Source of the DNA: Amia ocellicauda
Lineage: Eukaryota; Chordata; Actinopteri; Amiiformes; Amiidae
DNA length: 64,000 nt
Assembly (NCBI RefSeq): GCF_036373705.1
Contig: NW_027102661.1
Coordinates: forward strand, 496,001 to 560,000
Direction: 5' to 3'
Numbering within the stretch: the stretch's first letter is position 1; the number at the start of each line of letters is the position of its first letter. Both the position numbers and the translations under genes were made by a program. Below are positions 32,257 through 44,916 of this stretch, one piece after another. A model generated the notes under the pieces. The model made no database searches. It was not told the DNA's origin and worked only from the letters and a program-made list of their open reading frames with translations.

Positions 32257-32657
32257 ATGGCTACCTCGAGGGGTTATGTAGATCCTAGCGCCTATGTGGA
32301 TTATTACAAGATGCAAGCCGGGAACGGCTTGCCCGGTATTGTAGGAGCCCCCACAATGTATGGCGCCGGTCTAGGAGGACTCTTTCGTGGTCTCTTTAGA
32401 ATGGCCGTACCCCTGCTTAAGAGAGGCTTTGCTATAGCCAGACCCCACTTGAAATCAGCGGCTAAAAATATTGTTAGTGACGTGTTCACCAATGTTATGA
32501 ACCGGGCAGCTAGCCATGAGCATCAGGAGGGTTCGGGTCTCATGGTAATGGCGAGGAGGGGGGTAAAAGAAGAAACAGCATGTGTCCACCAGGGGGCGAC
32601 GAAGATCCGTGGCTAACAAAAAACGAAGAATCTCTCATTCTCCAACATATCGTGGAA
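32257..32657 (+). pseudogene. glycine-rich/basic core-type protein, E3 copy (3' truncated)
   Basis: The N-terminal frame is intact here (no shift after codon 19), giving MATSRGYVDPSAYVDYY through GLGGLFRGLFRMAVPLLKRG. A one-base loss in a G-run near 32557 and a deletion at 32657 remove the basic tail. Confidence 0.58.
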
Positions 32658-33835
32658 ATTTCAGACACGGCCCCTCTGGAGTTTTTTATAGCTGGCAATG
32701 GCGAGGATTATATTGATTTGAATAACACATTTATTTTAATGAACTGTAAAGTGACTGATGAGGATGGCGATGCAATCGAGAAGACGGCCAACGCTGGGGT
32801 CATCAATTACCCGGTGGCCACCATGTTTTCACAGGTGGATGTGACCCTGGGAGATCGGCTCATTAGTCAAAGCAGCAATACTTACCCCTATAGAGCCATG
32901 ATGGAGTGTATCCTTAATTATAATGAGGAGACCCTAAGCAAACAGTTCAGCCTTTCTTCAAAGACATCCCGGAAGCTATGGACGACAAGGATCCAGAGGG
33001 ACTCAATAAGGGTTTGCAAAAAAGAACGGCCTCTTCAACAGAAGGGAGGACCTTTGAGCTAATGGGGCATATCCATGCAGACATATTTTTCCAAGAAAAA
33101 CTCATGCTCAACGGGGTAGACATTAAAATTAAAATGATCCGTAGTAAAAGTGCTTTTTGTCTGATGTCCCCTGATACTGAAAAATATAAACTGACCATAT
33201 TATCGGCCTCGCTGTTTGTGAAAAAAGTGTCCGTCTCCCCGGCGGTTAAACTAGGACACGCGCAGGCGTTAATGACGGCAAACGCCAAGTACCCGATCGA
33301 AAGAGTCTATATGAAAGTCCACAGTATCCCCGCAGGGACACGGGTGATGAACCAGGAAAATCTGTTTCTAGGACAGCTCCCAAAACAGGTTATTATAGGT
33401 CTCGAAGATAATGATGCATTTACCGGGGTTTACAACAAGAACCCCTTTAACTTTAAACATTATAACGCGGAATTTATAGCGTTGTACGTCGATGGTGTGC
33501 AGGTTCCATCCAGACCTTTTCAACCTGACTTTGAAAACGGCAATGCGGTTCGTGAATATGACAGTCTAGTACTGGCTACGGGTCGCCATCTCAAGGATCA
33601 AACTCTGCTGATCGATCGCCGGGAATACTGCAGCGGTTACACCCTGTACGGTTTCAACCTGACCCCTGACGAAGAGTGTGGACAACATTTTTCACTGATG
33701 AAGACGGGCAATATGCGTTTGGAGATGCGTTTCAAGCAGCCTCTACCACGCACTGTAAATATGGTCGTGTATGCTGTGTTTGACAACATTATTGAGGTGA
33801 ATCAGAGGAGAAACGTTCTGTATGATTATTATTAA
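32658..33835 (+). pseudogene. major capsid protein, E3 copy (5' deleted, frameshifted)
   Basis: About 220 bp are missing at 32657/32658, removing the end of the previous gene and the first ~40 capsid codons and fusing the two frames (32580-33062 open). Seven bases are missing near 32952 (CAGCCTTTCTTC), after which the correct frame is open again from 32978 to 33835. Confidence 0.86.
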
Positions 33836-33836
33836 A

Positions 33837-34394
33837 ATGAACACCAGAGAGCTCAACCACATCATGAATGCCCTGGCCGGCTCACGGAAACTGTTTCAAG
33901 GAGTCTACGCCTGCGATCAGCTGCCTAAATTTAAGATCAAGAATTTACCTGCAATGTACATAATCAACACACACCCTAAAAATATGCCCGGAGAACATTG
34001 GCTGGCTATTTATCTAAGGGAGGACCACCGTGGTGAATTTTTTGATTCCTATGCAAACCCCCCGGATTTCAGACATTTCCCTCGGAAGATAAATAACTTT
34101 CTGCTCAACAACTGTCAAGAAACCATTTACAGCGGTCGTCAAGTACAAAGTCTTCAGACCTTCACTTGTGGTCAACACTGTGTGTTTTTCTTATATCATA
34201 GATCTAAAGGAAGGTCATACCCCGATATTATGGCCTTGTACAGTGAGGATTTAGGCCAAAATGATAAAAAAGTGGCAGAGTTTGTCAGGACACTGTGGAC
34301 CCCCCCTTATAACACAATGACTTACGACCCTAGCCAGCCATGTATACAGATGGGGTGTTCTTGTGAGGATTTTAAAAGATGTCATGCGTGTTAA
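33837..34394 (+). CDS. adenain-like cysteine protease, E3 copy
   Basis: Open 185 codons with the catalytic set. One private change, His for Pro at residue 80 (FRHFP). Differs from E4 by little else. Confidence 0.88.
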   Translation: MNTRELNHIMNALAGSRKLFQGVYACDQLPKFKIKNLPAMYIINTHPKNMPGEHWLAIYLREDHRGEFFDSYANPPDFRHFPRKINNFLLNNCQETIYSGRQVQSLQTFTCGQHCVFFLYHRSKGRSYPDIMALYSEDLGQNDKKVAEFVRTLWTPPYNTMTYDPSQPCIQMGCSCEDFKRCHAC

Positions 34395-34570
34395 GGTGAA
34401 AAAATAATGAAAACAGCCTTTGAATCATTAGTTTTGTTTTTATTCAACACAATTCTTATACAAAGCAGGGGTTATGGTATAAATAAATGTACAACATTTG
34501 AAAAAAAAAAAAAAAAAAAAAATTGTTTATCGGGTCATTATTTACAGGGGAGACAAATAAAAACATGATA
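34395..34570. terminator. convergent 3' ends with crossing poly(A) signals, E3
   Basis: AATAAA on plus at about 34481-34486, the reversed signal at about 34439-34444, and an A-run of about 21 at 34501-34521 that differs in length from other copies. Confidence 0.5.
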
Positions 34571-35314
34571 TTAATAAGCTTCCCAACGATGGATAGATCC
34601 TGAGGATGGTCGCTCAGCACGGTCAGAGTAATGAGATATCGGAGTCAGATCAGGCTCCACCTCTTTACACAGACGGATTTTTTGTAGCGTTTCCTGGTTA
34701 GGAACTGTTGATTGGGGCATGTTCAGACAGGCCATCGCCTGTAGGTAAGCATTCCAGCCTACAGGTCGGCGACTATCGGGTACCTTATTAGTGCTAGTGA
34801 CACTCTTCAACAAATCAAACATGTGTGAACCTTTGATCAGTTGTCCTTTAAAAACAAATTCACCCTGTTCATTCCAAGCAGTTACCCGCGGTTTCTGAAC
34901 CATTTTGTGCAGGATATATTGTGCATGTCTTTTGCTTCTGGCCGGCATGTTTCTCAAAACATCCGTTACAACATCTCCCTCTGAACTCTCAACAGGTTCG
35001 GTCACCGCAACATCTTTATCAACCGTACCCCCCGCATCAGCCCCAGAACCATTTTCTTGACAGGCCATGGTTTAAGTTAAAATGTATTGATCTTTTTCAC
35101 CCTGTCTAACCAGACGGAGGTAGCGCTGTAACGTGTTGGTATACAACTGGGCTTTGGAATACTGATTTAAATCGGCCCTGGCCTGTATAGCTTTCATTTC
35201 AGAGTCCAAGTTGTTTTCGGCCGTTTGTCTAATGGGCTCTGGCCCGACAACATTTTTTCTCAGTTTCTCAAGCTGCTCCTGAGGGATCAAAAACATTTTC
35301 TGAGCATATTCCAT
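34571..35314 (-). pseudogene. ~247-aa conserved Polinton protein, E3 copy (one stop)
   Basis: 744 bases, in frame throughout, with one Leu-to-TAA change at 35072-35074 (about codon 81). The C-terminal part is joined in frame here (FKGQLIKGSHMFDLLKS), unlike in E1 and E2. Confidence 0.72.
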
Positions 35315-35316
35315 TA

Positions 35317-35652
35317 TTAACCCACTCTGGAAGCTAGAAGACTGGTTAGGAAAGGCACGGCTATGCTCAACAGCGGTCCTATAAAACCCCCGGTTTGATT
35401 AATCTTCTTTCTTTTTCTTTTAATAGAATACTTCTTATTAGCGATGATCTTGATAACCGCTTTTTGTTTTTTGAGTTTAGAATGTTGAGAAGGGGTTAGG
35501 GGTATATTACCGCGTAAGATGTTAAAAGCTATTTCACACAGGGTCTCGATCAAATCCGAGGGGGCCCCTGCCAGCACAGCTTTCCTATGGCGCGGGCTCC
35601 CCTCAAATAACATTTGCAAAAGTGGCAGATTTCTTTTAATCCGAACAGACAT
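35317..35652 (-). CDS. 111-aa basic protein with hydrophobic C-terminus, E3 copy
   Basis: Open; no difference from E2 and E4 at protein level seen. Confidence 0.7.
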   Translation of the reverse strand: MSVRIKRNLPLLQMLFEGSPRHRKAVLAGAPSDLIETLCEIAFNILRGNIPLTPSQHSKLKKQKAVIKIIANKKYSIKRKRKKINQTGGFIGPLLSIAVPFLTSLLASRVG

Positions 35653-35658
35653 TCTTAT

Positions 35659-36330
35659 TTATTTCCTTTTCTTTAGCACATACACTGCCGGCCAATCGGG
35701 TGGGCACAAACCTGTTCTGAGGCGAAAGTCTTCTGGGGTTTGTGCTTTTAAGTCCGCAATCAAGTACCCGTAGGGTTTTTTGGTGGCATCTTTAAATGCC
35801 TCCAAAAAGAACTTGGTCTGGTTAGGGTATATTTGACGAGCCAAGACGGTGACCTGTAGTTTATCTCTGGGGTTTTTAAAAAGAATTATATAATTGGCAT
35901 TTAAATTAATAGTGTGGCTTTTTTTACCTTGAAAAAATAGATTTTGAACTAAATAAATAATACTTAAATTCCTATGATGAGTGTACTTTGTGAAAGCTTT
36001 TTCCACTTCACTGTTGTCACCGGCCTGCTCCATCAGGTCATCAAGGATCACTAGATTAGTTTGACCGGGCGGGAACAAGTCATCGTCACACAACGAGGCG
36101 GGGAGACCTTGCACAAATTTCAGATTATTTTTTTTCGAAGCCAAATCATCGTAGAGAGGTTGCCAGCAAGAGTAACACCACACTATGTTGTCAAGAGCTT
36201 GGGACACGGTTGCGTCCACATCTTCTATGATGTTCTTTATAAGATAGCTCTTCCCCGAATTGGAGGGACCGGCTATAATACAGGAGAAAGGGTGTTGAAG
36301 TCTGTTATCAAAACCACCGCTAATATCCAT
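35659..36330 (-). CDS. packaging ATPase, E3 copy
   Basis: 223 aa, open, Walker A at residues 21-28 and Walker B at 92-98. Shares with E4 three changes not in E1 (His in KKSHTINL, Ile in RQIYPN, Lys in AFKDATKK). Confidence 0.88.
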   Translation of the reverse strand: MDISGGFDNRLQHPFSCIIAGPSNSGKSYLIKNIIEDVDATVSQALDNIVWCYSCWQPLYDDLASKKNNLKFVQGLPASLCDDDLFPPGQTNLVILDDLMEQAGDNSEVEKAFTKYTHHRNLSIIYLVQNLFFQGKKSHTINLNANYIILFKNPRDKLQVTVLARQIYPNQTKFFLEAFKDATKKPYGYLIADLKAQTPEDFRLRTGLCPPDWPAVYVLKKRK

Positions 36331-39300
36331 AAGGCAGAGTGGTATAATCAGTCTTCAACACTCTTTTATTGTACACCACCCTGAATCGTTTGTTTAGTGA
36401 TCTATTTTCCAACGTGTACCCCTTTTTATTGCGATAGATCTGATTTCCGGCTGTAATAATCTCACGAGGAGGCGCGTCTTTCTCGGTTACAAAACTTTCT
36501 ACCAGGGTCGTCAGAGACTTGATGTTAATGAGCTTGTTGTTACAATGGTTCAGAGTGAAACCCTTAACTTTCATACAGGTCTTACCCGCAGCCGTTCTGT
36601 ATGCGTAAGTCTTAGGACCCCCTGAAACAAACTCCACTATGTGGTCCTGAGGATCTAGTTCGCTCGTTAACTCCCCAAGGTAGTCCCCGAGGGGAGGGAC
36701 CCAATCCCCTGGCCTGGTGACAAAGATTACAGAGTCAGTATCATGATAGAGCGTGCGTTCCTGCAACTGATCCATTAAGTTGTACAGTTCAAGCCGGGCG
36801 TAAGCCGTGGTAAAAAACGCTATGAAAACATTAACGTTCCCCTGTTTGGTGGGGAAATCTTTAGGGGCCCTCCACTGGACCTGTGCCACGTGGTCATTTA
36901 AGAATTGAAAGTGTGATACTGCATGTTGTTTGGAAAACATAAATTCTATAAACTGTTCAGGGGTTTTAATCAAGGTTGTGTTTAGACGGTAATTTCTTTC
37001 CCCAAACTTACCCCACAGACTGTTTAAAATCAGTTTGGACATTTGTCTCTTGGCGGGGTTGACAGTTATGTTCCCCGGCTCTAGACGGATCCCTTCCTTT
37101 TCAAAATATTGCTGAACGTATCGCTCTTTGGCCGCGGAGTCAACACACCATGAGGGATAGCCCGATGCCTCCTGTTTCCCTTTCAGATGGGTCATAATGT
37201 AATCAGCAAAAAGAGTATCAGATTTTTCAGAAAAATGCCAAACCTCATTCACCTTACCGACTCTGTAACCTTTCTCCACCGCCTTGTCAAGCTCAATGCT
37301 ACACCAGACACCCGTCAGCGCTCTCTCTTCATCACTGTGCAGACAAGAGGTAGTTTGATTTTCAGTTTCCACACACGTTCTACACAGAGGGAACATCAAT
37401 TTTCCCGAACACCTGTAAGGCAACACGGGTAAGAACAGCTCGCGAGGAGGGTACATGGTGACTTTGATCAAACCAAAGTAATGTCCGATTTCGAGAAAGT
37501 CACGATAAACAATGGTTGGACGCCCCACCGGGTACATTTTGGTCTTGTTGACATAAGGGTACAGACTGGTGAAATCATAGTAATCTACTCTCTCACCCTC
37601 CTTTACCTCATAATGTAAACAGAGGGCGTTGGTACGACCCCCAAATAACGCATCCCGGGGCTCTAGACGTTCAGGAAAGTCCAAGGTTTCCATAAACCGT
37701 TGTACCCCCGCTTCCTGTTCCTTCAGGGTCGTCCACTCGTGTTTCCAAATCACCAGCACGTTCAAACCATAGGTGTTTTTTAAAGTTTCAATTCGTTCCT
37801 GGAAATCATAGTACATATCACCGCAGAGTTTTTGTGTTACGGGGTTAAAGGTGTTTGGGTCGAAGCACTGAGGACAGCCATGGTAAATACAACCTGCAAA
37901 CTCATAAGCGGTATGCCGCCCGGACACGTCGCTAAAACCGTCTAAGTCATAAGGCCCCATTTTGACTTCCCCTTGATTTAAAGCATGTCTGATGAAGATG
38001 TTATCCCGGGCACTCAGGTATTCCAGCCACTGTATGGAGACAGTCGAAAAGTTCTTTTGTCTAGCACGATAGTTGTCAGAAGTGGTGACCGCTATAGTGT
38101 TTTTCTGCAAGAAATTGGACCGATACATTTTCATGCAGAGAGACGCTATGGTCACACTTTGCAAAGGGTCGAGACCTGATGTGTTGATAACCTCGGCGCG
38201 GAAACGCACACAGGCTTCTTTAAGGATCACCACATCATTTTTACAATAAGCGGCCATCTCTTCTCGGAAATCAAAAACACCTCCCTTAACCGTATTGTAC
38301 CATTTAAAGAATTCCTCCCTCTCATGAGACATCATAGTATCAACCCCATAATAAGAGGCGGGCGGGTAGGACCCTCGATAATTTTGAGTGTCCTTAGTAT
38401 TAAAAAAATGGCAGAACCAACCTTTCTTCTGAGCCTCAAAACCCAGAGCCTTAGGCAAAGCGCTCAATTTCATGGGGAGGAAATTTAACGAGTCTATGTA
38501 ACGTTAGTTGAAAGCTTCGTCGGTGAAACACATGATCTTGCTACCCTGAGCTATTATTTTTGGGGTCACCCCATTTTCCACCAGATACTTCATCAAAATG
38601 TAAGAATCATAACCCTTAGCATTGTGGGCAATAAATGTGTAATTGAGGTATTTTGGACCGCGATACCGCGTAAAGAAATCCCTGACACAACTCTCACCGC
38701 TAGCTGACCACTCACGATCCAACATGTCAATACAGTGTATATAATTAGCAACGTGGACCCCGTTTTCTTGCCGGCATTCAAAAGCAAAAAAGACATACCG
38801 GTTGTGCGGCGGCTCCTTTTTAACCGGCTGAATAAAGCACTGGTGTTCGGACCCCGGGGTTAAATCAGCATTACAGATCCTGCATCTCGGCTCCAGACAT
38901 TTGTGTGGTTTAACCTCATGAAAACGGTACTGGAGGCAACACTGCGGGCAATATTTAGTTTGATCACAATAACTCCGTTTTTTAACCCCCTCAGCAGCGG
39001 CCCTCTGTACCTTATGCTCGGAAAAACAGAACGCTGAGAGACAAATCCTTAAGCAATCTTTACATCGGATGGTAGGGGCCAAACCCTTACGACATTGCGG
39101 ATTGAAACAGACGTTACAGTAACCGTCACAGCGGTGCTTAAGCTTATCATTGAAGGCCTTATAACAACAATGACAAACATACGAACAACCCAAAAAAGCC
39201 GTCAAACTCTTTATTCCAAAGTAATGACTATCACTTAGGAAGAGAAACAGTGTCTGTGTAAGGGTTTCAGGATGTATCTGAAATTTCACAAATACTTCCT

Positions 39301-39658
39301 TTACCTCTCAACGGTACCACACAACAATTTTTAAAGACAACAACTCCTCAAACTTGGTGATGTCTGAAAAGGCAACCATCTGTTGAGAGTTTAAGCCGGC
39401 CCTCTGATGAAGCATTAAAGCCTCTTGCAGAGCTTGGGGTTCAGGCATGTCGGGGGTGAGTAGTTTTATTAAACTGTAAGCAAAACAGAGCTTATTGTCC
39501 CCACTGGAACTCACCACTAATTGCCTGAGCTTGGTCCTAATTATGTCGTTCTTCAAGCATTTCGACAGTCTTCTAAGCGCCCCACCCTCAGGGTTACGAA
39601 CCACATTCATTACCAGAGACAGACTTTCATCAGCTATGATGGCTGCGTTACTTTGCAA
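36320..39658 (-). pseudogene. protein-primed DNA polymerase B, E3 copy (two stops)
   Basis: 3339 bases, no frameshift. In-frame stops at 38504-38506 (TAA, shared with E2 and E4) and at 39308-39310 (TGT to TGA, shared with E4). The 717-codon part from 36320 to 38473 holds exonuclease III and all polymerase motifs (SLYP, LNSLWGKFG, HDTDS). The exonuclease I motif reads FFAFE, as in the other copies. Confidence 0.9.
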
Positions 39659-40548
39659 TAACGCTTCGATTTTAGCCAGACGTCTAAATTATCTCCACTC
39701 AGCATTACAGATAGGTTGCTAAACAAATCATCCCCTCTGAGTTCTAACTGTACAACATCTCGAGGTCTGACCCTTTCAGCAACCTGTTCAAGCATTTTCT
39801 GCAAGGCCTCGTGTATGTTGACAAATATTTCTGCATAATTGTCACAATTTAAAAGTTCTGCAAAATTAAAACGCTGAATCATTTCAAAATTGTTATAGGC
39901 CGGTCTATCTATAATCACGGGATCACTGGTACTCTTGGACACATCATCATTTTGAACAAAGCCTTCACCCCCTACATTCTCACAGAGCATGTCCTCCACA
40001 GCCTTATCAGTCTCAGAACCCTCCACATTCCGAACACCCCCACTGCTGACATCTACAAAACCCCCTTTTTGAGGAGGCTCATTTAAAGCCTGTAAAAGTC
40101 CTTCAAAGATATCCAACCGGTTAATGTCAAGACCCTCCTCTATAGTGATGGCTGCTTCTGCCGCCATCCTGTGTTCTAATTGTCTCAAATCATTTATAAT
40201 AGGGGCAGAATTTGGTCGGGGTAGCTCCTCCAAAGCCTCCACCATTTCAAACAAATCGGGGTGAACTAGGGGGTGAACCTCTATAAGCGCTACCGGTGGG
40301 AGGTGGTTATTTAGATCATTGACCATCTGTAACAGGTCAGGGTTCACCGGTAAGTCTGTTAATTCACATTCTATCAGTGGTAATTGGGGGTTATTTAAAT
40401 CATTTATCATTTGTAATAGTTCCAGGTTCATTGGGACATCAGAGGAGTTCACAACAGGGCCGGGGATGTTCTCTCGGGAAGGTCTTTTTGGGGCCCTAGC
40501 TTGTTCATAATCCTTTAGTTTGTGAGTTCTTTTACCAAGTCAGGACAT
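39634..40548 (-). pseudogene. acidic N-terminal extension of polymerase, E3 copy
   Basis: Open for 272 codons with the three leucine-rich units. The in-frame TGA after the first ATG is at 40540-40542. Confidence 0.5.
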
Positions 40549-40614
40549 TTTTTAATTTATTTTTTATTTTTCCAACAACCCACAATAGTAAGGCGTTTTG
40601 TGTCTATTAAAACA

Positions 40615-42656
40615 TTAAATACGGTACAATTCGTTAGTAAGGGTATTAATAAGGGTGTTTTGGCTCTCTATCACCAGGTTTTGCCCCACTAACACAAGTC
40701 TTTGATTTTGTAACAAAGTATGTAGCAACTCATGCCGACCTTCAGGAAGTAGCTCCGGGGGCTGGTGGCCTGGCTCAGCTTCAAAGGATGGTCGCTCCGG
40801 TAAATCTCGGTCGAAGGAGGCAGGGAGCGAGCGTATACTCATGGACGGAGACCAAGAAGGCCTTTGCGGTGACACCCTGGCCAAGCGCGGGGTACTGTTC
40901 CGCGTTTCTGTAGCCAAGAAATGGGTCTGGGGGAACGATGTTGAAACCAGGCCGTCGTTGGGTGGTGTGTCAGCCCTGACTGACGGCGACCCATGAGGTT
41001 GTTGGATGCCTGTATTTGTTCCGCCCGACAATGCGGCGGGCTGAATCTGGGGTGTTGAATTACCCCCAGAAGGCTGTGGCCTGAGTAGATGTTGGGGGGT
41101 CTCCAAGACCACCGTGGGGGATCCTCTCGGTGATCTCACCGGGGAAGATGTTTGATCCCACTTAGACGGGGTAATTGTTCTCAATAGCTCATCCACAGAA
41201 TGACTATCCCAAGAGTCTTGGGAAGAATAAAAATATACATTACATTTACATCTTTAAACGGCGACAGAAATCAAACTTAAAACAACATGTCCAGGACATT
41301 CAAAACCTTTAGCTTTTTTAGACCTTTGAAAATAGCCTTAGACATTCACTACAACGCAATATTATTTACAGACAATATATTTATTAGGACTTGATAATAA
41401 ATGTAAAACAGAGAAGCCGCTGTAAATAAACTGTTTCTTAAATGTTTCTTTAAAAACTGTAATATTGTTAATAAAACACACACACACACAACAACATTTC
41501 ATTTTTAAACGAACCTTCCAAGTGTAAACGATTCCTGATCCCGGGACTTCCTGTTTCACAAACGTTTTCACGATCTGTTTAAATATTAAATACAATGAAC
41601 ACCTTCAAGCCTTTTCCTACAACCACTTTAAAACAGAAGTATAATAGCGGGAGATAAGCCAAACAACTTACTAAACCATTTCGGACGGCTTTACTTCCTA
41701 ACCAGACGGTACGGCAATCGGTCATTTCTAAACACGTTCCCCAGAAACAAGCCTAGACCTGTCCGGACTTCTAAAGATCTTTCCCAGAACCCCCCGCCCT
41801 ACAGGAAACGGTCACCCATCGCTTAAATATTAGCCCTCAACGGGCAAACAAAGCCCTTTTAAAAACATTAAAGTTTGAAAGATCTTACTTACCTCCACAG
41901 AATAATCGTTTCTTATTTTTTTCGGCTGGTTTAGCTTTTTGCACCGCTGTGAAGGTAAGAGACATGTTTAACCTTTAACCACACCGCTTTATAAAAAGCT
42001 TTAACCTCTTACAGGCTGCAGACATATACTCACAGCTATCAGATACCGGGGCTGACGGCCTTTCAGATTCTTGAAAGGTTACGGTTCTCGAAGGTAAAAC
42101 GAAACAAGCCCTCGATGTGGAAGGCCTTTCGTTGTCTCGAACCACGTTTCTTAATACTGTTAGACAGGATAATTTTTTAAAATTAACAAAACTGGACTCA
42201 AACATCTTACAGAAACGTTATACAAACAAACAGGGATTTAGTTCTTACCCGGTCGGCAGACAGTCTGTCTAGGGACAACCACTTCTCTTGGTCGATCCTC
42301 GGAGACATTAATCACAGGCCTTTCGATAGTTTCTGTGTAATTAAAGAGACCGGCATTAATATATATTAAAACGTTTTCATAACTCTAATGAGCCGCTTCA
42401 AAACCACACACACCCATACATAAGAACCCATGAGCGCAAACACAAAAATCTTACCGTCGTTGTTCCAGATGATCTCCTCAGCGTTGGGAATTAACTCCTG
42501 TTGACTGGCTGAAAAATAATTTTACAGAACTTAAAACAGATGTTATAGCCTTATTTACAATACATGCACACAACACGCTCTGAGTCAATGAAAATAATCT
42601 GAAGACTTGCCTAAAAACTCATTTAAATCGAAGTCGCTGATGTTGTTTCCGGACAT
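40615..42656 (-). CDS. right-end spliced gene, E3 copy (open model)
   Basis: Six exons on minus: 42611-42656, 42455-42508, 42249-42332, 42034-42156, 41893-41946 and 40615-41216, together 963 bases or 320 codons plus stop, as in E4. No stop or shift seen. The TATA box (42723-42729) remains, but the CCAAT-containing DNA further upstream is deleted (about 149 bp at 42785). Confidence 0.6.
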
Positions 42657-43772
42657 TGTTGATCTTTAGTCTTAAATCGAAAGGTCAGTAAGAGTCTGTC
42701 GAGCTGAAGACCAGACCTTCATACTTATACTGATGGCCACATGCCGGATCTGCGTGTAAGGCATTGTTCTGGTCTGGCCTTTGTGCATCAAGACCTATAG
42801 TCAACAAACCACTAAGAATATTTCAGGCCTTTATAAGAGCTAAAAAACAACCTGAGCCAAGAAAATAACTATAAAGATCTAAAATAACTAGCGCTTTTAC
42901 AGTGATTTTTTTTTTTTTTTTTAATAGCGATGCTTTGTTTGGTATTAAACAAGTCACAAACTACTCAGAACAGCGTTTATCCCCGCAAAAGAGATATTTG
43001 GGTTTATTTTACAAAGCTTATAAATTATATAGGTTAAAAGTATTCTGAATGTTTTGATACCACATGCCATACGTACTGTTGTCTGAGCCCACCCCCGCCA
43101 CCCATGGTGTGAGTGATTTAGCCTTGAGTGTTGTGATCTATTTAGCATTGAGTGATCAGTTGTTTTTATTTTTTAAACGATTCCTTATCATCAGGGATTG
43201 AGACTGCTAAAATACCTTAAAAGCATATCCTTATCTTAAGTCTAACTCTTATGAGCTTTAAGACCCTAGAATGTATTTAAGTAAAACGACTGAACACATT
43301 ATGTGAGAGATAAAATATAACCACAGCTTTTTTTTTTTTTTTTTACAAAAACAATTAACCTATACACACAAACACCCACACACACACCCTCTTTTTTAAT
43401 TTTATTTTTAATTAAATTTGAGGGGAGAGACAGAGCCAGATACAGTGTGGATAACATAAGTACCCTATGCAAAACAGGCATTGTTAGGACCTGGGATCAT
43501 AACAGACAACAGAACTTGTTGATCTTATAAAATGATTGGGCGAGAGAGAGAGAGAGACAGACAGAGACAGTGTGAATATGATAAACGCACTATTCAAAAC
43601 TGGCATTGTTAAGACCTGGGACCATTACAGACAACAGAACTTGTTGATCTTATAACGGTTTAGATTTACTAAACCATTACATGTATATTTAAAAAAGACC
43701 CCCAAACACTACAGGAAGAGCCGACCCATTCACACTCTACAGTTGACCAACAAGAACAACAAGAACAACAGG
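42657..43772. promoter_or_regulatory. right-end non-coding region of E3
   Basis: TATAAGT at 42723-42729 on minus; the 149-bp deletion at about 42785 removes both CCAAT elements. T-runs at 42907-42922 and 43329-43344, direct repeats at 43425-43530 and 43550-43655, hairpin at 43657-43675. No credible ORF. Confidence 0.45.
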
Positions 43773-43957
43773 TTATGGGCGGCCTTGTTGTTCAGGGTTT
43801 TATGGGTGTACACTTTCTGACGGATATGACGTAGGAATAATTAAGGAAATAACTCTACCTAAAATCACGCCCCCCAATTATGACGTAGGAATATTAATAA
43901 GCTTAGGGCATACGTCATAACAAAATAGGCCGCGCCCATAAAACCCTACTATCTACT
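43773..43957. repeat. right terminal inverted repeat of E3
   Basis: 185 bp with three intact TGACGT cores, followed by CATAAG at 43958-43963. Confidence 0.93.
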
Positions 43958-44189
43958 CATAAGAGTAACAGCAATGTCGCCGATCCTGCTACGGTCGTAT
44001 TGTAACAGCAACAACATGTATCGATTTTAAAACTGTCAGTTCCAGCGCCTCGCAAAGCTACCCTTCTGTGATCGTTTGTTCTCAAGGTCAGGATTTCTTG
44101 ACACTCCGAGGAAGAGAAAACGACAGCCACCCTTGGGGCAGAGAGATGGGGGACGGGTAACACGGCACTGGCACACGTGCACCGCGGGT

Positions 44190-44262
44190 TGTTTCCACCC
44201 GGTTTCGAACCGGGGACCTTTCGCGTGTGAGGCAAACGTGATAGCCACTACACTACGGAAAC
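44190..44262 (-). tRNA. tRNA-Val(CAC)
   Basis: A full cloverleaf with a perfect T-arm (CCCGG/CCGGG), CAC anticodon and a G-T wobble at the last acceptor pair. No T-run close behind. Confidence 0.8.
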
Positions 44263-44843
44263 CAACCCGTCCTGGTATTTCGAATAACTCCTATCGAAGC
44301 CGGCTGGTAAAACGCACACAGGCGTTTCCCGTGGGCCAGCCTGTGAGATAAAGGTTTCTATTTTCACTGACCTATATTGCATTGCTCAAGGGCACATCAG
44401 GACACTTTGGAAACTCTTTCAAAGGAAGAACGCCCTGAGCAATGACAAGACTTACACTTACCCCAACAAGGTGATGCTCAATGGCTTGTTCAAACAGCTG
44501 CTGCTCGTCTTGTGCCACCATCAGACAATCACAGAGCTATTGTGCCTTCTGCACCTTACGGTAGCAACAAATCTAACTACTGCTTTACTTTAACAATAAT
44601 AATGATGGCGACCACGATGACAACAAGAACAACAACAGGAACAACAACAACAACAACATCATCATCATCATCATCATCAGATTTTAATTAAAAGTGGCTA
44701 CACCAGCGTTTACAATTTCAACCTGTCGACGGACGGACGCTCTGAGAGCACCGATTTCGGGCACTCCAATGAAGAAAAGCTACCCACCGCCTCCGGGGAA
44801 CCACGAGGGCAAACAGGATGAAACGGACCGGCCCACAGCAGGC

Positions 44844-44916
44844 TGTTTCCGCCCGGTTTCGAACCGGGGACCTTTCGCGTGTTAGGCGAACGTGATAACC
44901 GCTACACTACGGAAAC
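44844..44916 (-). tRNA. tRNA-Val(AAC)
   Basis: All stems pair perfectly: acceptor GTTTCCG/CGGAAAC, anticodon stem TTCGC/GCGAA with AAC, T-stem CCCGG/CCGGG. One of the two best-formed tRNAs of the window, with its duplicate at 61758. The nearest TTTT on minus is about 65 bases downstream. Confidence 0.87.

Larger units (their letters stand above)
28055..43957 (+). mobile_element. Polinton/Maverick copy E3, both ends present
   Basis: 15903 bp between AGTAG and CTACT, with 185-bp inverted repeats and CATAAG at 28049-28054 and 43958-43963. It carries the only intact integrase in the window and open protease, ATPase, 111-aa, orf B and spliced genes. Capsid N-terminus, orf A, penton-like and polymerase genes are broken. 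Confidence 0.95.

Noticed and set aside
44844-44916. tRNA-derived SINE head
   Set aside because: The tRNA-like units keep full cloverleaf pairing in several copies, have no common SINE tail or A/T-rich 3' end, and sit within a larger tandem unit; a SINE cannot be fully excluded without a genome search.
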